Below, in pieces: positions 26,664 to 36,267 of a stretch of 64,000 nt of DNA. This stretch comes from Streptococcus oralis (lineage in GTDB: Bacteria > Bacillota > Bacilli > Lactobacillales > Streptococcaceae): positions 209,501-273,500 of the forward strand of contig NZ_CP029257.1 in NCBI RefSeq assembly GCF_024399415.1. The letters are read 5' to 3'. Under the pieces are notes generated by a model, which saw nothing but the letters and a program-made list of their open reading frames with translations, was not told the DNA's origin and did no database searches. The position numbers were made by a program, and so were the translations under genes. The stretch's first letter is position 1, and each line of letters opens with the position of its first letter.

Positions 26664-26942
26664 CTAATTTGCGACTTTGAAGTCTGAATAGGATGAAAAG
26701 TTGCTCATTTGCACATCCAGATAGGTAACTTTTGAAAAAGGTGTCGGACCTTTTCGGATTTCTTGGATAAATTTTGCCATAGTGGCAGAGGAGTCTGCCT
26801 GAGCAAGAATTTCCACTGTGCCATCGTCATTATTCCAGACACGACCAGTGATGCCACCCATTTCAAGAGCTAAAGTATAAACACCCCAGCGAAAACCAAC
26901 ACCCTGAACCCTGCCTTGGGCAATCATTCTAACCTTTTGCAT
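26664..26942 (-). CDS. acyP: Acylphosphatase
   Basis: A 92-residue ferredoxin-like fold enzyme that hydrolyses acyl phosphates. The phosphate loop is IAQGRVQGVGFRWGVYTLA with the catalytic Arg, and VWNNDDGTVEI carries the Asn. Normal size for the family. Its 5' end lies 33 bases from the divergent methyltransferase start, so the two promoters are nearly back to back. It is followed by yidC2 after a 68-base gap. Confidence 0.95.
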   Translation of the reverse strand: MQKVRMIAQGRVQGVGFRWGVYTLALEMGGITGRVWNNDDGTVEILAQADSSATMAKFIQEIRKGPTPFSKVTYLDVQMSNFSSYSDFKVAN

Positions 26943-26960
26943 ACCAAACCCCTTTGATTG

Positions 26961-26975
26961 TGTTATAATGTTTCT
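26961..26975 (+). promoter_or_regulatory. Promoter placing the transcript start at the ATG (leaderless)
   Basis: The extended -10 TGTTATAAT ends at 26969 and the ATG is at 26976, only six bases later. There is no ribosome site. The mRNA should begin at or next to the start codon. Confidence 0.65.
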
Positions 26976-27716
26976 ATGACTATTATAACCTCAAAAGCCA
27001 ATTCTGTGGTAAAAAATGCCAAGAAATTACATCAAAAAAAATATCGAAAGTCTGCTTATTTGATTGAGGGCTGGCACTTGTTTGAAGAAGCTGTTCAAGC
27101 TGGAGTGACGATTGAAAAGGTCTTTGCCCTAGAAAGTTACCGAGGTCAGCTAGCCGCTTTTCCTCAAACTATCTGGGTTTCAGAGGAGATTTTGCTGGAT
27201 TTGGCAGATACGCAAACTCCTCAAGGGATTGTTGCGGTGATTCAGAAAGAAGAAGTGGGACTGCCTGAACTCCATCAGGGGAAGTTTCTATTTTTAGAAG
27301 ACGTCCAAGATCCTGGTAATGTTGGCACCATGGTTCGGACTGCGGATGCTGCAGGTTTTACAGGGGTTATTGTTTCAGACAAGTCAGCGGATATCTACAG
27401 TCTTAAGACCCTGCGTTCCATGCAAGGAAGTCATTTTCATTTACCCATCTATCGGATGTCTCTTGCCACCTTTGTAGAGGAGGCAAAGAAGAGCGATTTG
27501 CCCATTCTGGCAACGACCTTATCGAGAGAGTCAAAGGATTATCGTGAGCTTTCTCCCTTAGAAAACTTTGCTTTAGTCATGGGAAATGAAGGACAAGGAA
27601 TTAGTTCTGTCATGGCTGAGAGTGCTGATCAGCTGGTTCATATTGGCATGAAAGGCCGAGCAGAAAGTCTCAACGTAGCAGTTGCAGCAGGAATTTTGAT
27701 GTTTTATTTTAGCTAA
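26976..27716 (+). CDS. TrmH/SpoU-family rRNA 2'-O-methyltransferase
   Basis: A 246-residue SPOUT methyltransferase. The N-terminal substrate-binding domain (residues 1-95) carries KKYRKSAYLIEGWHLFEEAV. The knotted SAM domain has FLEDVQDPGNVGTMVRTADA, FALVMGNEGQGIS and AESLNVAVAAGILMF, the three SpoU motifs. It probably methylates a ribose of 23S rRNA, exact position unknown. The ATG at 26976 gives the family start (MTIITSKANSVVKNAKKL). Upstream in-frame codons lie inside the promoter and cannot be used, so translation appears leaderless. Confidence 0.9.
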   Translation: MTIITSKANSVVKNAKKLHQKKYRKSAYLIEGWHLFEEAVQAGVTIEKVFALESYRGQLAAFPQTIWVSEEILLDLADTQTPQGIVAVIQKEEVGLPELHQGKFLFLEDVQDPGNVGTMVRTADAAGFTGVIVSDKSADIYSLKTLRSMQGSHFHLPIYRMSLATFVEEAKKSDLPILATTLSRESKDYRELSPLENFALVMGNEGQGISSVMAESADQLVHIGMKGRAESLNVAVAAGILMFYFS

Positions 27717-27770
27717 TTTATAAAATCTTTGTTATAATCAAGACATATTTATAGAAAAAGGAGAATCAGA

Positions 27771-28454
27771 ATGAATCAAACGATTATTCAAGAACGTTCA
27801 GGTCTTAATCAATTTTACGCTAAGGTTTATGCCTTTGTGGGACTTGGGATTGGTCTATCGGCTCTCGTGTCAGCTTTGATGTTGACAGTCTTTCAGTCCC
27901 AATTAGTCTACTTTTTAATGCATGGCCGTCTCTGGTTGATGATTGCAACTTTTGCAGAACTTGCTCTAGTCTTTGTTGCAAGTAGCATGGCTGCCAAAAA
28001 TAGCCCAGCAGCTCTCCCAGTATTTTTAGTTTATTCTGTTTTAAATGGTTTTACCCTTAGCTTTGTCGTAGCCTTCTATACACCTGGGACCGTCTTATCA
28101 GCCTTTGTATCCAGCGCCCTTCTCTTCTTTGTCATGGCGGCAATCGGAATTTTCACTAAGAAAGATTTGAGTGGAATGGGCCGAGCTTTGATGGCGGCGC
28201 TTGTTGGTCTCATCATTGCCATGGTTGTGAATCTATTTTTAGCCAATAGCTTCTTTGACTACATGATTAGTATTGCCATGGTCTTGGTCTTCTCAGGTTT
28301 GATTGCTTGGGATAACCAAAAGATTCGCTATGTTTATGAACAGTCACGAGGACAAGTAGCGACAGGATGGGTCATCTCAATGGCGCTTAGCATCTACCTA
28401 GACTTTATCAACCTCTTCCTTAGCATCTTACGAATCTTTGGTCGAAACGATTAA
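27771..28454 (+). CDS. BI-1/YccA family membrane protein
   Basis: A 227-residue protein with seven predicted membrane helices, the Bax inhibitor-1 (YetJ/YbhL) topology. Family features are the NGFTLSFV and IAWDNQKIRYVYEQ segments and a C-terminal LYLDFINLFLSILRIFG, containing the conserved Asp residues linked to Ca2+ leak in BsYetJ. The physiological role in streptococci is unknown. It has its own promoter (TATAAT, 27733-27738) and an AAAGGAGAA ribosome site. Confidence 0.9.
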   Translation: MNQTIIQERSGLNQFYAKVYAFVGLGIGLSALVSALMLTVFQSQLVYFLMHGRLWLMIATFAELALVFVASSMAAKNSPAALPVFLVYSVLNGFTLSFVVAFYTPGTVLSAFVSSALLFFVMAAIGIFTKKDLSGMGRALMAALVGLIIAMVVNLFLANSFFDYMISIAMVLVFSGLIAWDNQKIRYVYEQSRGQVATGWVISMALSIYLDFINLFLSILRIFGRND

Positions 28455-28465
28455 TGAATGTCAGA

Positions 28466-28497
28466 GTCAGTGTTCAAAAGAGCACTGACTTTTTCTT
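28466..28497 (+). terminator. Terminator after the BI-1 gene
   Basis: GTCAGTG (28466-28472) pairs with CACTGAC (28483-28489), then TTTTTCTT. Confidence 0.8.
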
Positions 28498-28563
28498 ATT
28501 TACTCTTTTCTTTTCTTGGAAATAGGTGTATAATGCTTTTAACTAATTTTTGAGGAGCTGTTT

Positions 28564-29556
28564 ATGAAGAAAAGTTTTATTCATCAACAAGAAGAAATTT
28601 CCTTTGTTAAAAATACCTTTACCCAGTATTTGAAAGATAAGTTAGAAGTTGTTGAAGTTCAAGGTCCTATCTTGAGCAAGGTCGGAGATGGGATGCAGGA
28701 CAACCTGTCAGGTGTCGAAAATCCAGTATCTGTCAAGGTTTTGCAGATTCCAGATGAAACCTATGAAGTCGTTCACTCACTTGCCAAATGGAAACGCCAC
28801 ACCTTGGCTCGTTTTGGTTTCGGTGAAGGTGAGGGTCTATTTGTTCACATGAAGGCCCTTCGTCCAGACGAAGATTCGCTTGATGCGACCCACTCAGTTT
28901 ATGTGGACCAGTGGGACTGGGAGAAGGTTATCCCAAATGGTCAACGCAATATCGCCTATCTCAAAGAAACCGTTGAGAAGATTTACAAGGCTATTCGTCT
29001 GACAGAGCTAGCCGTAGAAGCCCGCTATGATATCGAATCCATCTTGCCAAAGCAAATCACCTTTATCCATACAGAAGAGTTGGTAGAACGTTACCCAGAC
29101 TTGACACCAAAAGAGCGTGAAAATGCAATCTGTAAAGAGTTTGGTGCAGTCTTCTTGATTGGTATCGGTGGCGAGTTGCCTGACGGAAAACCTCATGATG
29201 GCCGTGCACCTGACTACGATGACTGGACAACAGAGTCTGAAAATGGCTACAAAGGGTTGAATGGCGATATTCTCGTTTGGAACGAATCTCTTGGTTGTGC
29301 CTTTGAACTTTCATCAATGGGGATTCGGGTAGATGAGGATACCCTTCGTCGCCAAGTGGCTCTTACAGGAGACGAAGATCGTCTTGAGCTGGAATGGCAT
29401 AAAGCCCTGCTTAACGGCCTTTTTCCACTGACAATCGGTGGAGGGATCGGACAGTCTCGGATGGCCATGTTCCTTCTTCGTAAGAAACACATCGGAGAGG
29501 TTCAGACCAGTGTTTGGCCTCAAGAAGTTCGCGATACGTACGAAAATATTTTGTAG
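28564..29556 (+). CDS. asnA: Aspartate-ammonia ligase (asparagine synthetase A)
   Basis: A 330-residue AsnA, related to class II aminoacyl-tRNA synthetases. It makes asparagine from aspartate, ammonia and ATP. Characteristic parts are [17 protein letters not shown] at the start, the segment [21 protein letters not shown] and the class II motif 3-like [14 protein letters not shown] near the end. It opposes the ansA product encoded at 2273. Own promoter (GTGTATAAT) with a GAGGAG ribosome site; followed by a GCAA-loop terminator. Confidence 0.97.
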   Translation: MKKSFIHQQEEISFVKNTFTQYLKDKLEVVEVQGPILSKVGDGMQDNLSGVENPVSVKVLQIPDETYEVVHSLAKWKRHTLARFGFGEGEGLFVHMKALRPDEDSLDATHSVYVDQWDWEKVIPNGQRNIAYLKETVEKIYKAIRLTELAVEARYDIESILPKQITFIHTEELVERYPDLTPKERENAICKEFGAVFLIGIGGELPDGKPHDGRAPDYDDWTTESENGYKGLNGDILVWNESLGCAFELSSMGIRVDEDTLRRQVALTGDEDRLELEWHKALLNGLFPLTIGGGIGQSRMAMFLLRKKHIGEVQTSVWPQEVRDTYENIL

Positions 29557-29561
29557 AGAAT

Positions 29562-29595
29562 CGAACCGCAAGGTTCGGTTTTCTTTCTCTTTTTG
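29562..29595 (+). terminator. asnA terminator
   Basis: CGAACC, GCAA tetraloop, GGTTCG, then GTTTTCTTTCTCTTTTT. Confidence 0.85.
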
Positions 29596-29605
29596 CCTAT
29601 AATTT

Positions 29606-29620
29606 GGTATAATAAACGGT
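29606..29620 (+). promoter_or_regulatory. rsmD promoter placing the transcript start at the ATG (leaderless)
   Basis: Extended -10 TGGTATAAT ends at 29613; the ATG is at 29621, seven bases later, with AAACGGT and no ribosome site between. Confidence 0.65.
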
Positions 29621-30160
29621 ATGAAAATCGTATCAGGAATCTACGGAGGGCGTCCCCTCAAGACGCTAGAAGGCAAGACGACGAGGCCGACATCAGATAA
29701 GGTGCGTGGAGCTATCTTTAACATGATAGGTCCCTATTTTGAGGGTGGTCGTGTTTTGGATCTCTATGCTGGCAGTGGTGGCTTATCCATTGAGGCAGTC
29801 TCGCGTGGGATGTCCCATGCTGTCTTAGTGGAACGGGATCGAAAGGCACAAGCTGTCATCGCTGAAAATATCCAAATGACCAAGGAAGCTTCCAAATTTC
29901 AGTTCTTAAAGATGGAGGCTGACCGAGCCTTGGAGCAAGTGAAAGGTCCCTTTGACCTGGTCTTTTTAGACCCTCCCTATGCCAAGGAACAAATCGTTGC
30001 AGATATCGAAAAAATGGCAGAAAGAAACCTTTTCTCCGAAGAGATCATGGTTGTCTGTGAAACCGATAAGTCTGTAGAACTACCAGAAGAAATCGCCTGC
30101 TTAGGTATCTGGAAGGAAAAAATATATGGGATTAGTAAGGTGACGGTCTATGTCAGATAA
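29621..30160 (+). CDS. rsmD: 16S rRNA (guanine966-N2)-methyltransferase
   Basis: A 179-residue class I methyltransferase. Motifs: [15 protein letters not shown] and [14 protein letters not shown] at the start, the SAM motif [15 protein letters not shown], and the catalytic [11 protein letters not shown] (DPPY). It methylates one guanine of 16S rRNA during 30S assembly. The start appears leaderless. The 3' end overlaps coaD by 11 bases, the standard rsmD-coaD pair of Firmicutes. Confidence 0.95.
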   Translation: MKIVSGIYGGRPLKTLEGKTTRPTSDKVRGAIFNMIGPYFEGGRVLDLYAGSGGLSIEAVSRGMSHAVLVERDRKAQAVIAENIQMTKEASKFQFLKMEADRALEQVKGPFDLVFLDPPYAKEQIVADIEKMAERNLFSEEIMVVCETDKSVELPEEIACLGIWKEKIYGISKVTVYVR

Positions 30161-30638
30161 AATTGGATTATTTACAGGTTCATTTGATCCTATGACAAAT
30201 GGACATCTGGATATCATTGAACGTGCCAGCAAACTCTTTGATAAGCTCTATGTCGGGGTGTTCTACAATCCCCACAAACAAGGCTTTCTCCCTGTTGAAA
30301 ACCGCAAACGGGCAGTCGAAAAAGCGGTGGCGCATTTAGATAATGTAGAGGTGCTGGCTTCTCATGATCAACTAGTCGTTGATGTTGCAAGAAGACTGGG
30401 TGCTAAGACCCTTGTCCGTGGCTTGCGAAATACCACCGACTTGCAATACGAGTCTAGCTTTGACTACTACAATCATCAACTGGCTCCAGAAATCGAAACC
30501 ATTTACCTATATAGCCGCCCAGAGCATCTTTATATCAGCTCTTCGGCCGTGAGAGAACTTCTGAAGTTTGGTCAGGAGATTCAGCAATATGTCCCAAACA
30601 GTGTTGTGGAGGAATTAGAACATGAAGAAAAAAACTAG
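30150..30638 (+). CDS. coaD: Phosphopantetheine adenylyltransferase
   Basis: A 162-residue nucleotidyltransferase of coenzyme A synthesis. Motifs: [18 protein letters not shown] (HxGH-type, here TNGH) and [10 protein letters not shown] (ISSS). It adds AMP to 4'-phosphopantetheine. The start overlaps rsmD and the end overlaps the Lon-like protease gene by 17 bases, so all three are co-translated. Confidence 0.97.
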   Translation: MSDKIGLFTGSFDPMTNGHLDIIERASKLFDKLYVGVFYNPHKQGFLPVENRKRAVEKAVAHLDNVEVLASHDQLVVDVARRLGAKTLVRGLRNTTDLQYESSFDYYNHQLAPEIETIYLYSRPEHLYISSSAVRELLKFGQEIQQYVPNSVVEELEHEEKN

Positions 30639-31659
30639 ATGGCCCTTATATGTCATCCTAGCACTAGTATTGACTTTTTTAGCCTTTGTAGTACCTTTAC
30701 CTTACTACATAGAAGTTCCAGGTGGAGCGGAAGATATTCGTCGCGTTTTGAAAGTCAATGAAACAGAAGACACAGAAGCAGGAGCTTACCAGTTTGTAAC
30801 AGTCGGTATTCGACACGCAACCCTATCGCATCTTGTCTATGCTTGGTTAACACCTTTCACAGATATTAGAAGTGCCAAGGAGACTACGGGTGGCTCTACT
30901 GATGCAGAATTTATGCGGATCAATCAGTTCTACATGCAAACGTCCCAAAACATGGCCAAGTATCAAGGATTGAAGACGGCTGGAAAGGATATCGAACTCA
31001 AGTATCTGGGAGTTTATGTCTTGACCGTGACGGACAATTCAACTTTTAAGGGCATTCTGAACATAGCAGACACCGTGACGGCTGTTAATGACAAAACATT
31101 TGACAGTTCAAAAGACTTGGTCGACTATGTCAATTCTCAACAATTAGGAGACACGGTCAAGGTAACCTATGAGGAAGACGGAAAAGTCAAGTCTGCAGAA
31201 GGTAAAATTATCACTCTCGAAAACGGGAAAAACGGGATTGGGATTGGCTTGATTGACCGTACGGAAGTGACCAGTGACGTTCCAATTCGCTTTTCAACAG
31301 CTGGTATTGGCGGGCCAAGTGCCGGTCTTATGTTTAGTCTAGCTATTTACACTCAGATAGCAGATCCAGGACTTCGTAATGGTCGCGTCGTTGCGGGAAC
31401 GGGAACCATTGATCGCGATGGAAATGTTGGAGACATCGGTGGAATTGACAAAAAAGTGGTTGCAGCCTCTCGTCAGGGAGCTAACATCTTTTTTGCTCCT
31501 GACAATCCAGTCACTGAGGAAGCAAAAAAAGCAGATCCCAATGCGAAAAGCAACTATGAAACAGCCCTAGAAGCTGCTAAAACGATCAAAACAGAGATGA
31601 AAATCGTTCCCGTTAAGACCTTGCAGGATGCGATTGATTACCTTAAAAACAATCCCTAA
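30622..31659 (+). CDS. PDZ/Lon-like (S16) membrane protease, YlbL family
   Basis: A 345-residue protein with one N-terminal membrane helix (residues 7-27), a PDZ domain (about 115-195) and a C-terminal Lon-type S16 protease domain. The catalytic Ser is Ser233 in [14 protein letters not shown] and the Lys is Lys278 in [11 protein letters not shown], the Lon spacing. There is no AAA+ ATPase domain, as usual for the YlbL group. Substrates are unknown. It shares an operon with rsmD and coaD. Confidence 0.9.
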   Translation: MKKKTRWPLYVILALVLTFLAFVVPLPYYIEVPGGAEDIRRVLKVNETEDTEAGAYQFVTVGIRHATLSHLVYAWLTPFTDIRSAKETTGGSTDAEFMRINQFYMQTSQNMAKYQGLKTAGKDIELKYLGVYVLTVTDNSTFKGILNIADTVTAVNDKTFDSSKDLVDYVNSQQLGDTVKVTYEEDGKVKSAEGKIITLENGKNGIGIGLIDRTEVTSDVPIRFSTAGIGGPSAGLMFSLAIYTQIADPGLRNGRVVAGTGTIDRDGNVGDIGGIDKKVVAASRQGANIFFAPDNPVTEEAKKADPNAKSNYETALEAAKTIKTEMKIVPVKTLQDAIDYLKNNP

Positions 31660-31699
31660 TTCGTAGAAAAATTGAAAACTAGCGCGCAAGCGGATAAGA

Positions 31700-31714
31700 T
31701 GGTATAATAGTCAA
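31700..31714 (+). promoter_or_regulatory. Promoter placing the transcript start at the ATG (leaderless)
   Basis: GATGGTATAAT: the extended -10 ends at 31708 and the ATG is at 31715, six bases later. AGTCAA is not a ribosome site. Confidence 0.65.
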
Positions 31715-31945
31715 ATGGTTCAATTATTATTCACTCTAAGTAGTCATATACTCTTTATTTATTTGAGTTTTTACCTTTTGAAGGATCTTGTGAGATGGGA
31801 AAAGGTTTTAAAAGTGACCGCTACTAACACAAAAAAAGTTCGTTTGTTGGTAGGCTTCTTTAGTATTGTGATGGGCTACATCTTGAGTTCATTCTTTATC
31901 AGTTTGTACCAACTGTGGCAAGAAGCACTTAGAGGACTATTATAA
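31715..31945 (+). CDS. DUF1146 family small membrane protein
   Basis: A 76-residue protein with two membrane helices, about residues 3-24 and 45-66, separated by a short charged loop ([17 protein letters not shown]). This is the YwzB/DUF1146 family, which in Firmicutes lies directly before murA, as here. Its function is unknown; the location suggests a link to the cell envelope. The start looks leaderless, while murA 23 bases downstream has a good ribosome site. Confidence 0.85.
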   Translation: MVQLLFTLSSHILFIYLSFYLLKDLVRWEKVLKVTATNTKKVRLLVGFFSIVMGYILSSFFISLYQLWQEALRGLL

Positions 31946-31968
31946 AATCAAAAGTAAAGGAAACAACT

Positions 31969-33252
31969 ATGGAAAAAATTGTGGTTCAAGGCGGTGATAA
32001 TCGTCTGGTCGGGAGTGTGACCATCGAGGGGGCAAAGAATGCCGTCTTGCCCTTGTTGGCAGCGACTATTCTAGCAAGCAAGGGTAAGACAGTCTTGCAG
32101 AACGTCCCAATCTTGTCAGATGTTTTCACCATGAATCAAGTGGTTCGAGGTCTGAATGCCAAGGTGGACTTTGATGAGGAAGCTCATGTTGTCGAGGTTG
32201 ATGCGACTGGTGATATCACGGAGGAAGCTCCATACAAGTATGTCAGCAAGATGCGTGCATCCATCGTTGTCTTGGGACCAATCCTTGCTCGTGTAGGCCA
32301 TGCCAAAGTTTCTATGCCAGGAGGGTGCACTATCGGGAGTCGTCCCATCGACCTCCACCTCAAAGGTTTGGAAGCTATGGGGGCAAAGATTACCCAGACA
32401 GCTGGTTACATCGAAGCCAAGGCAGAACGCCTGCATGGCGCTCATATCTACATGGACTTCCCTAGTGTCGGAGCAACACAAAACCTCATGATGGCGGCAA
32501 CTCTAGCTGACGGTGTGACAGTGATAGAAAATGCTGCGCGTGAGCCGGAAATTGTTGACCTCGCTATTCTCCTTAATGAAATGGGAGCCAAGGTCAAGGG
32601 AGCTGGTACCGAAACAATCACAGTGACTGGTGTCGAGGAACTCCATGGTACGACTCATAATGTGGTACAGGACCGTATCGAAGCAGGAACCTTTATGGTA
32701 GCGGCAGCTATGACAGGTGGCGATGTCCTCGTTCGAGATGCAGTCTGGGAACATAATCGCCCCTTGATCTCAAAACTACTTGAAATGGGCGTTGAAGTGA
32801 CAGAGGAGTCAGAAGGCATCCGTGTTCGTTCTCAACTGGAAAATCTCAAGGCTGTTCATGTAAAAACCTTACCACATCCAGGATTCCCAACAGATATGCA
32901 GGCGCAATTTACAGCTCTGATGACAGTCGCAAAAGGGGAATCCACCATGGTGGAAACGGTGTTTGAGAATCGCTTCCAACACTTAGAGGAAATGCGCCGT
33001 ATGGGTTTGCATTCAGAGATTATCCGTGACACGGCTCGTATTGTTGGGGGACAAGCTTTACAGGGGGCTGAAGTTCTATCAACGGATCTTCGCGCTAGTG
33101 CTGCTTTGATTTTGACAGGTCTGGTGGCGCAGGGAGAAACAGTTGTCGGTAAGTTAGTCCACCTTGATAGAGGTTACTACCGTTTTCATGAGAAATTGGC
33201 TCAGCTAGGAGCGAAGATTCAGCGAATCGAGGCAAATGATGAAGAAGAATAA
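31969..33252 (+). CDS. murA: UDP-N-acetylglucosamine 1-carboxyvinyltransferase
   Basis: A 427-residue EPSP-synthase-fold enzyme catalysing the first committed step of peptidoglycan synthesis (adding enolpyruvate from PEP to UDP-GlcNAc). Motifs: [14 protein letters not shown] (catalytic Lys) at the start and the active-site loop [15 protein letters not shown] with Cys120, the fosfomycin target; an Asp in place of this Cys would mean natural resistance, and it is not present. [11 protein letters not shown] lies near the end. Streptococci have two MurA paralogues; only one is here. The 3' end overlaps epuA. Confidence 0.96.
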   Translation: MEKIVVQGGDNRLVGSVTIEGAKNAVLPLLAATILASKGKTVLQNVPILSDVFTMNQVVRGLNAKVDFDEEAHVVEVDATGDITEEAPYKYVSKMRASIVVLGPILARVGHAKVSMPGGCTIGSRPIDLHLKGLEAMGAKITQTAGYIEAKAERLHGAHIYMDFPSVGATQNLMMAATLADGVTVIENAAREPEIVDLAILLNEMGAKVKGAGTETITVTGVEELHGTTHNVVQDRIEAGTFMVAAAMTGGDVLVRDAVWEHNRPLISKLLEMGVEVTEESEGIRVRSQLENLKAVHVKTLPHPGFPTDMQAQFTALMTVAKGESTMVETVFENRFQHLEEMRRMGLHSEIIRDTARIVGGQALQGAEVLSTDLRASAALILTGLVAQGETVVGKLVHLDRGYYRFHEKLAQLGAKIQRIEANDEEE

Positions 33253-33433
33253 AAATTTACGCTATGTACTCCGTCGTTTACTGTTGATTTTTATCGTACT
33301 ATTGCTAGGCTTTTTGGCTTTAGGAATCGGCTTGATGGTTGGTTATGGTATCCTAGGAAAGGGACAGGATCCATGGGCAATCTTGTCTCCAGCAAAGTGG
33401 CAGGAATTGATTAGCAAATTTACAGGAAATTAG
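33239..33433 (+). CDS. epuA: EpuA-like small membrane protein (DNA-directed RNA polymerase beta-subunit type)
   Basis: A 64-residue basic protein with one long membrane helix ([25 protein letters not shown]). It is the small gene between murA and endA called epuA in pneumococcus (endA upstream). Two consecutive ATGs at 33236 and 33239 are possible starts; GAGG is better spaced (six bases) from the second. It overlaps murA by 14 bases, so it is translationally coupled. The family is related to the short RpoE/YwzB-type helices placed near RNA polymerase or cell-envelope genes; its function is not established. Confidence 0.8.
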   Translation: MKKNKNLRYVLRRLLLIFIVLLLGFLALGIGLMVGYGILGKGQDPWAILSPAKWQELISKFTGN

Positions 33434-33473
33434 ACTGGGAGACCAGTCTTTTTCTAAAGAAATAAGGAGAAAA

Positions 33474-34298
33474 ATGGACAAAAAAACAAGACAAGCTCTG
33501 ATAGGGTTACTTCTATTCTTACTCTTGGCTGCTGGAAGCTATTACATCAAGCAGATGCAGACAGCGCCAAACACCCCTAGAACCAAGGTTAGTCAGAAAA
33601 AACAAGCTTCAGAAGCTCCCAGTCAGGAGCTTGCTGAAAGTGTCTTAACTGAGTCAATCAAAAACCAAATCAAGGGGGGGCTCGAGTGGAATGGAGCAGG
33701 GGCCTTCATTGTCAATGGCAATAAAACCAATCTAGATGCCAAGGTTTCTAGCAAACCCTATGCGGATAATAAGACAAAGATAGTTGGAAAAGAAACAGTT
33801 CCAACTGTTGCCAATGCCATCTTATCCAAAGCGACTCGGCAGTATAAAAATCGTGAAGAAACTGGAAATGGATCCACCTCTTGGACGCCACCAGGATGGC
33901 ATCAGGTCAAGAATCTAAAGGGAGCCTACACACATGCAGTTGATAGAGGACACCTGCTGGGCTATGCCTTGATAGGTGGTTTGGATGGTTTTGATGCCTC
34001 TACTAGCAATCCCAAGAACATTGCAGTCCAGACAGCTTGGGCAAACCAAGCACAGGCTGAAGATTCGACAGGTCAGAACTACTATGAGAGTTTGGTCAGA
34101 AAAGTCTTGGACCAAAATAAGAGAGTCCGTTATCGGGTGACGCTCCACTATGCGACAAATGAGGACTTAGTTCCATCCGCTTCACAAATCGAAGCCAAGT
34201 CTTCAGATGGCGAATTGGAATTCAATGTCCTAATCCCCAATGTTCAAAAGGGAATCCAGCTTGATTACCGAACAGGGCAAGTAACAGTGACAGATTAG
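33474..34298 (+). CDS. endA: Membrane-anchored DNA-entry nuclease EndA
   Basis: A 274-residue DNA/RNA non-specific endonuclease (beta-beta-alpha metal fold). Residues 9-27 are an uncleaved membrane anchor. The active site is [15 protein letters not shown] with His160, the residue known as the general base in pneumococcal EndA, and [16 protein letters not shown] supplies the metal-binding Asn. EndA degrades one strand during DNA uptake in competence and degrades neutrophil DNA traps. AAGGAGAAAA precedes the start. Downstream of murA-epuA, as in pneumococcus. Confidence 0.96.
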   Translation: MDKKTRQALIGLLLFLLLAAGSYYIKQMQTAPNTPRTKVSQKKQASEAPSQELAESVLTESIKNQIKGGLEWNGAGAFIVNGNKTNLDAKVSSKPYADNKTKIVGKETVPTVANAILSKATRQYKNREETGNGSTSWTPPGWHQVKNLKGAYTHAVDRGHLLGYALIGGLDGFDASTSNPKNIAVQTAWANQAQAEDSTGQNYYESLVRKVLDQNKRVRYRVTLHYATNEDLVPSASQIEAKSSDGELEFNVLIPNVQKGIQLDYRTGQVTVTD

Positions 34299-34433
34299 AA
34301 GTAATAGATACTATAAAAACAGCTCCTTTGTCTTCTAGAGGCAGGGGAGTTGTTGTTTAAATGAAAAATAATGTGAATCCTGAGGGATTTTATGATATAA
34401 TGGAACACAAGATACTATTTTAGGAGAAGGACT

Positions 34434-35765
34434 ATGGAAGACCCGAGCAGTCAGAATTTGTTGCTACAGTTTGTATTGTTATTTATCTTGACCCTGTTAA
34501 ATGCTTTTTTCTCAGCCACTGAAATGGCGATGGTGTCACTAAACCGTTCCCGAGTAGAACAAAAGGCAGAAGAGGGAGACAAACGTTACATTCGTTTGTT
34601 AAAGGTACTTGAAAATCCTAACCACTTTTTATCAACAATTCAAGTCGGTATCACCTTGATCACGATCTTGTCAGGGGCCAGTTTAGCAGAAACGCTGGGA
34701 CGCGAAATCGCATCTTGGATGGGAAATAGTGAAACAGCTTATGCTATTGCAAGTTTTCTCTCTTTGGCATTCTTGACCTACATCTCTATTGTTTTTGGTG
34801 AACTCTATCCTAAACGGATTGCCCTTAATCTAAAAGATGCCTTAGCCATTCGCTCTGTTCCGATTATCATTGGACTTGGGAAGATTGTCAGTCCCTTTGT
34901 CTGGTTGTTATCTGCTTCAACTAATCTCTTGAGTCGTTTAACGCCAATGACCTTTGATGATGCGGATGAAAAAATGACTCGAGATGAAATTGAGTACATG
35001 TTGACCAAAAGTGAGGAAACTTTGGATGCGGACGAAATCGAGATGTTACAAGGGATCTTCTCTCTAGATGAGCTGATGGCGAGAGAAGTCATGGTTCCTC
35101 GGACAGATGCCTTTATGGTGGATATTCAGGATGATAGTCAAACCATTATCCAAAGTATTCTAAAGCAAAATTTCTCACGTATCCCTGTTTATGATGGGGA
35201 TAAGGACAATGTGATTGGTTTGATTCATACCAAGCGTTTGCTAAACGCTGCCTATGCAGATGGCTTTGAAAACATTGTCTGGAAGAAGATCTTACAAGAT
35301 CCACTCTTTGTTCCTGAAACTATTTTTGTGGATGACTTGCTAAAAGAATTGCGAAATACCCAAAGACAAATGGCCATTTTGCTCGATGAATACGGTGGTA
35401 TGGCTGGACTGGTCACACTGGAAGACCTGCTGGAGGAGATTGTCGGAGAAATCGACGATGAGACAGACCGAGCAGAAATCGAAGTCCATCAAATCGGTGA
35501 GGACACCTATATTGCACAGGGAACCATGAATCTTAACGACTTCAATAACTACTTTGGTGTCGAACTAGAAAGCGATGATGTGGATACCATCGCCGGTTAT
35601 TATTTGACGGGTGTTGGAACGATTCCAACCACTGAGAAAATCAGTTACCAACTGGTTAGCCAAAACAAACAAATTAAACTCACCAACGACAAGGTGAAAA
35701 ACGGACGTGTTACCAAGGTAAAAGTTCAAATCACAGAACTAGAACCTGAAGAAGAAACAGAATAA
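34434..35765 (+). CDS. CNNM-CBS transporter-like protein (HlyC/CorC family)
   Basis: A 443-residue membrane protein. The N-terminal CNNM (DUF21) domain, residues 1-190, has three to four helices ([20 protein letters not shown], and [12 protein letters not shown]). Two CBS domains follow (about 210-330: [32 protein letters not shown]), then a CorC_HlyC domain ([11 protein letters not shown] ... RVTKVKVQI). Often annotated as hemolysin, it is more likely a Mg2+/divalent cation efflux protein. Own promoter (TGATATAAT) and a TAGGAGAAGG ribosome site. Confidence 0.88.
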   Translation: MEDPSSQNLLLQFVLLFILTLLNAFFSATEMAMVSLNRSRVEQKAEEGDKRYIRLLKVLENPNHFLSTIQVGITLITILSGASLAETLGREIASWMGNSETAYAIASFLSLAFLTYISIVFGELYPKRIALNLKDALAIRSVPIIIGLGKIVSPFVWLLSASTNLLSRLTPMTFDDADEKMTRDEIEYMLTKSEETLDADEIEMLQGIFSLDELMAREVMVPRTDAFMVDIQDDSQTIIQSILKQNFSRIPVYDGDKDNVIGLIHTKRLLNAAYADGFENIVWKKILQDPLFVPETIFVDDLLKELRNTQRQMAILLDEYGGMAGLVTLEDLLEEIVGEIDDETDRAEIEVHQIGEDTYIAQGTMNLNDFNNYFGVELESDDVDTIAGYYLTGVGTIPTTEKISYQLVSQNKQIKLTNDKVKNGRVTKVKVQITELEPEEETE

Positions 35766-35790
35766 AGCAGTGACTTGAGTCACTGCTTTA
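35764..35790 (+). terminator. Strong hairpin after the CNNM gene
   Basis: AAAGCAGTGACT and AGTCACTGCTTT pair perfectly around two bases. There is no long T-run, but it lies directly at the stop codon. Confidence 0.55.
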
Positions 35791-35839
35791 TGTAAACCTA
35801 TATGGTAGATACAGTTATCCCTATCTATTTGGAATAACA

Positions 35840-35867
35840 AAAAAGCCCGATTTTACGGGCTTTTCAT
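35840..35867. terminator. Terminator between CNNM gene and tRNA-Cys
   Basis: AAAAGCCCG and CGGGCTTTT pair perfectly around ATTTTA. T-runs on both sides suit the rightward CNNM gene and the leftward tRNA gene. Confidence 0.8.
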
Positions 35868-35898
35868 TTGGTTAATTCCTGTTCATTCAGGTATTGAA

Positions 35899-35969
35899 AG
35901 GCGGTAGACGGATTTGAACCGACGATCAAGCTTTTGCAGAGCCGTGCCTTACCACTTGGCTATACCGCC
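35899..35969 (-). tRNA. tRNA-Cys (anticodon GCA)
   Basis: On the minus strand the 71 bases fold as a cloverleaf: acceptor GGCGGTA/TACCGCC, D arm GCC/GGC around AAGTGGTAA, anticodon loop CTGCAAA with GCA, T loop TTCAAAT. The discriminator base U73 is the main cysteine identity base. The anticodon and T stems each carry a non-Watson-Crick pair. The CCA end is not encoded. Single-copy-type tRNA, leftward, ending at the terminator at 35840. Confidence 0.93.
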
Positions 35970-36200
35970 TCAACGTTTATTATTATACCTTGAAAATCAT
36001 TTCCCGTCAATAGTTTCTTATTCTAAAATCCAATTTAAGAAAACAGATGATGATTGAAGAAGTGAGAAAAAGCTTGTAAAAATCCCGTTCTGAAGAGGGT
36101 CGGACTAGAAAGTATTTCTTGCGGATACAAATAAAGAATGCAAGAATTTTGACAAATAGAAGTTTTTTGAGGAAATGCGCCTAAATATTCTGAAAATTCG

Positions 36201-36229
36201 TTTACTTTTTAAAAAATATATGTTATAAT
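36201..36229 (+). promoter_or_regulatory. amiA promoter
   Basis: TTTACT (36201-36206), 17-base spacer, TATAAT (36224-36229) with extended TGT. The roughly 300-base gap before amiA holds no other feature that I can support. Confidence 0.7.
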
Positions 36230-36267
36230 TTCCAATAAGCCTAAATTTTTCAAGAGGAGTTAAAAAC

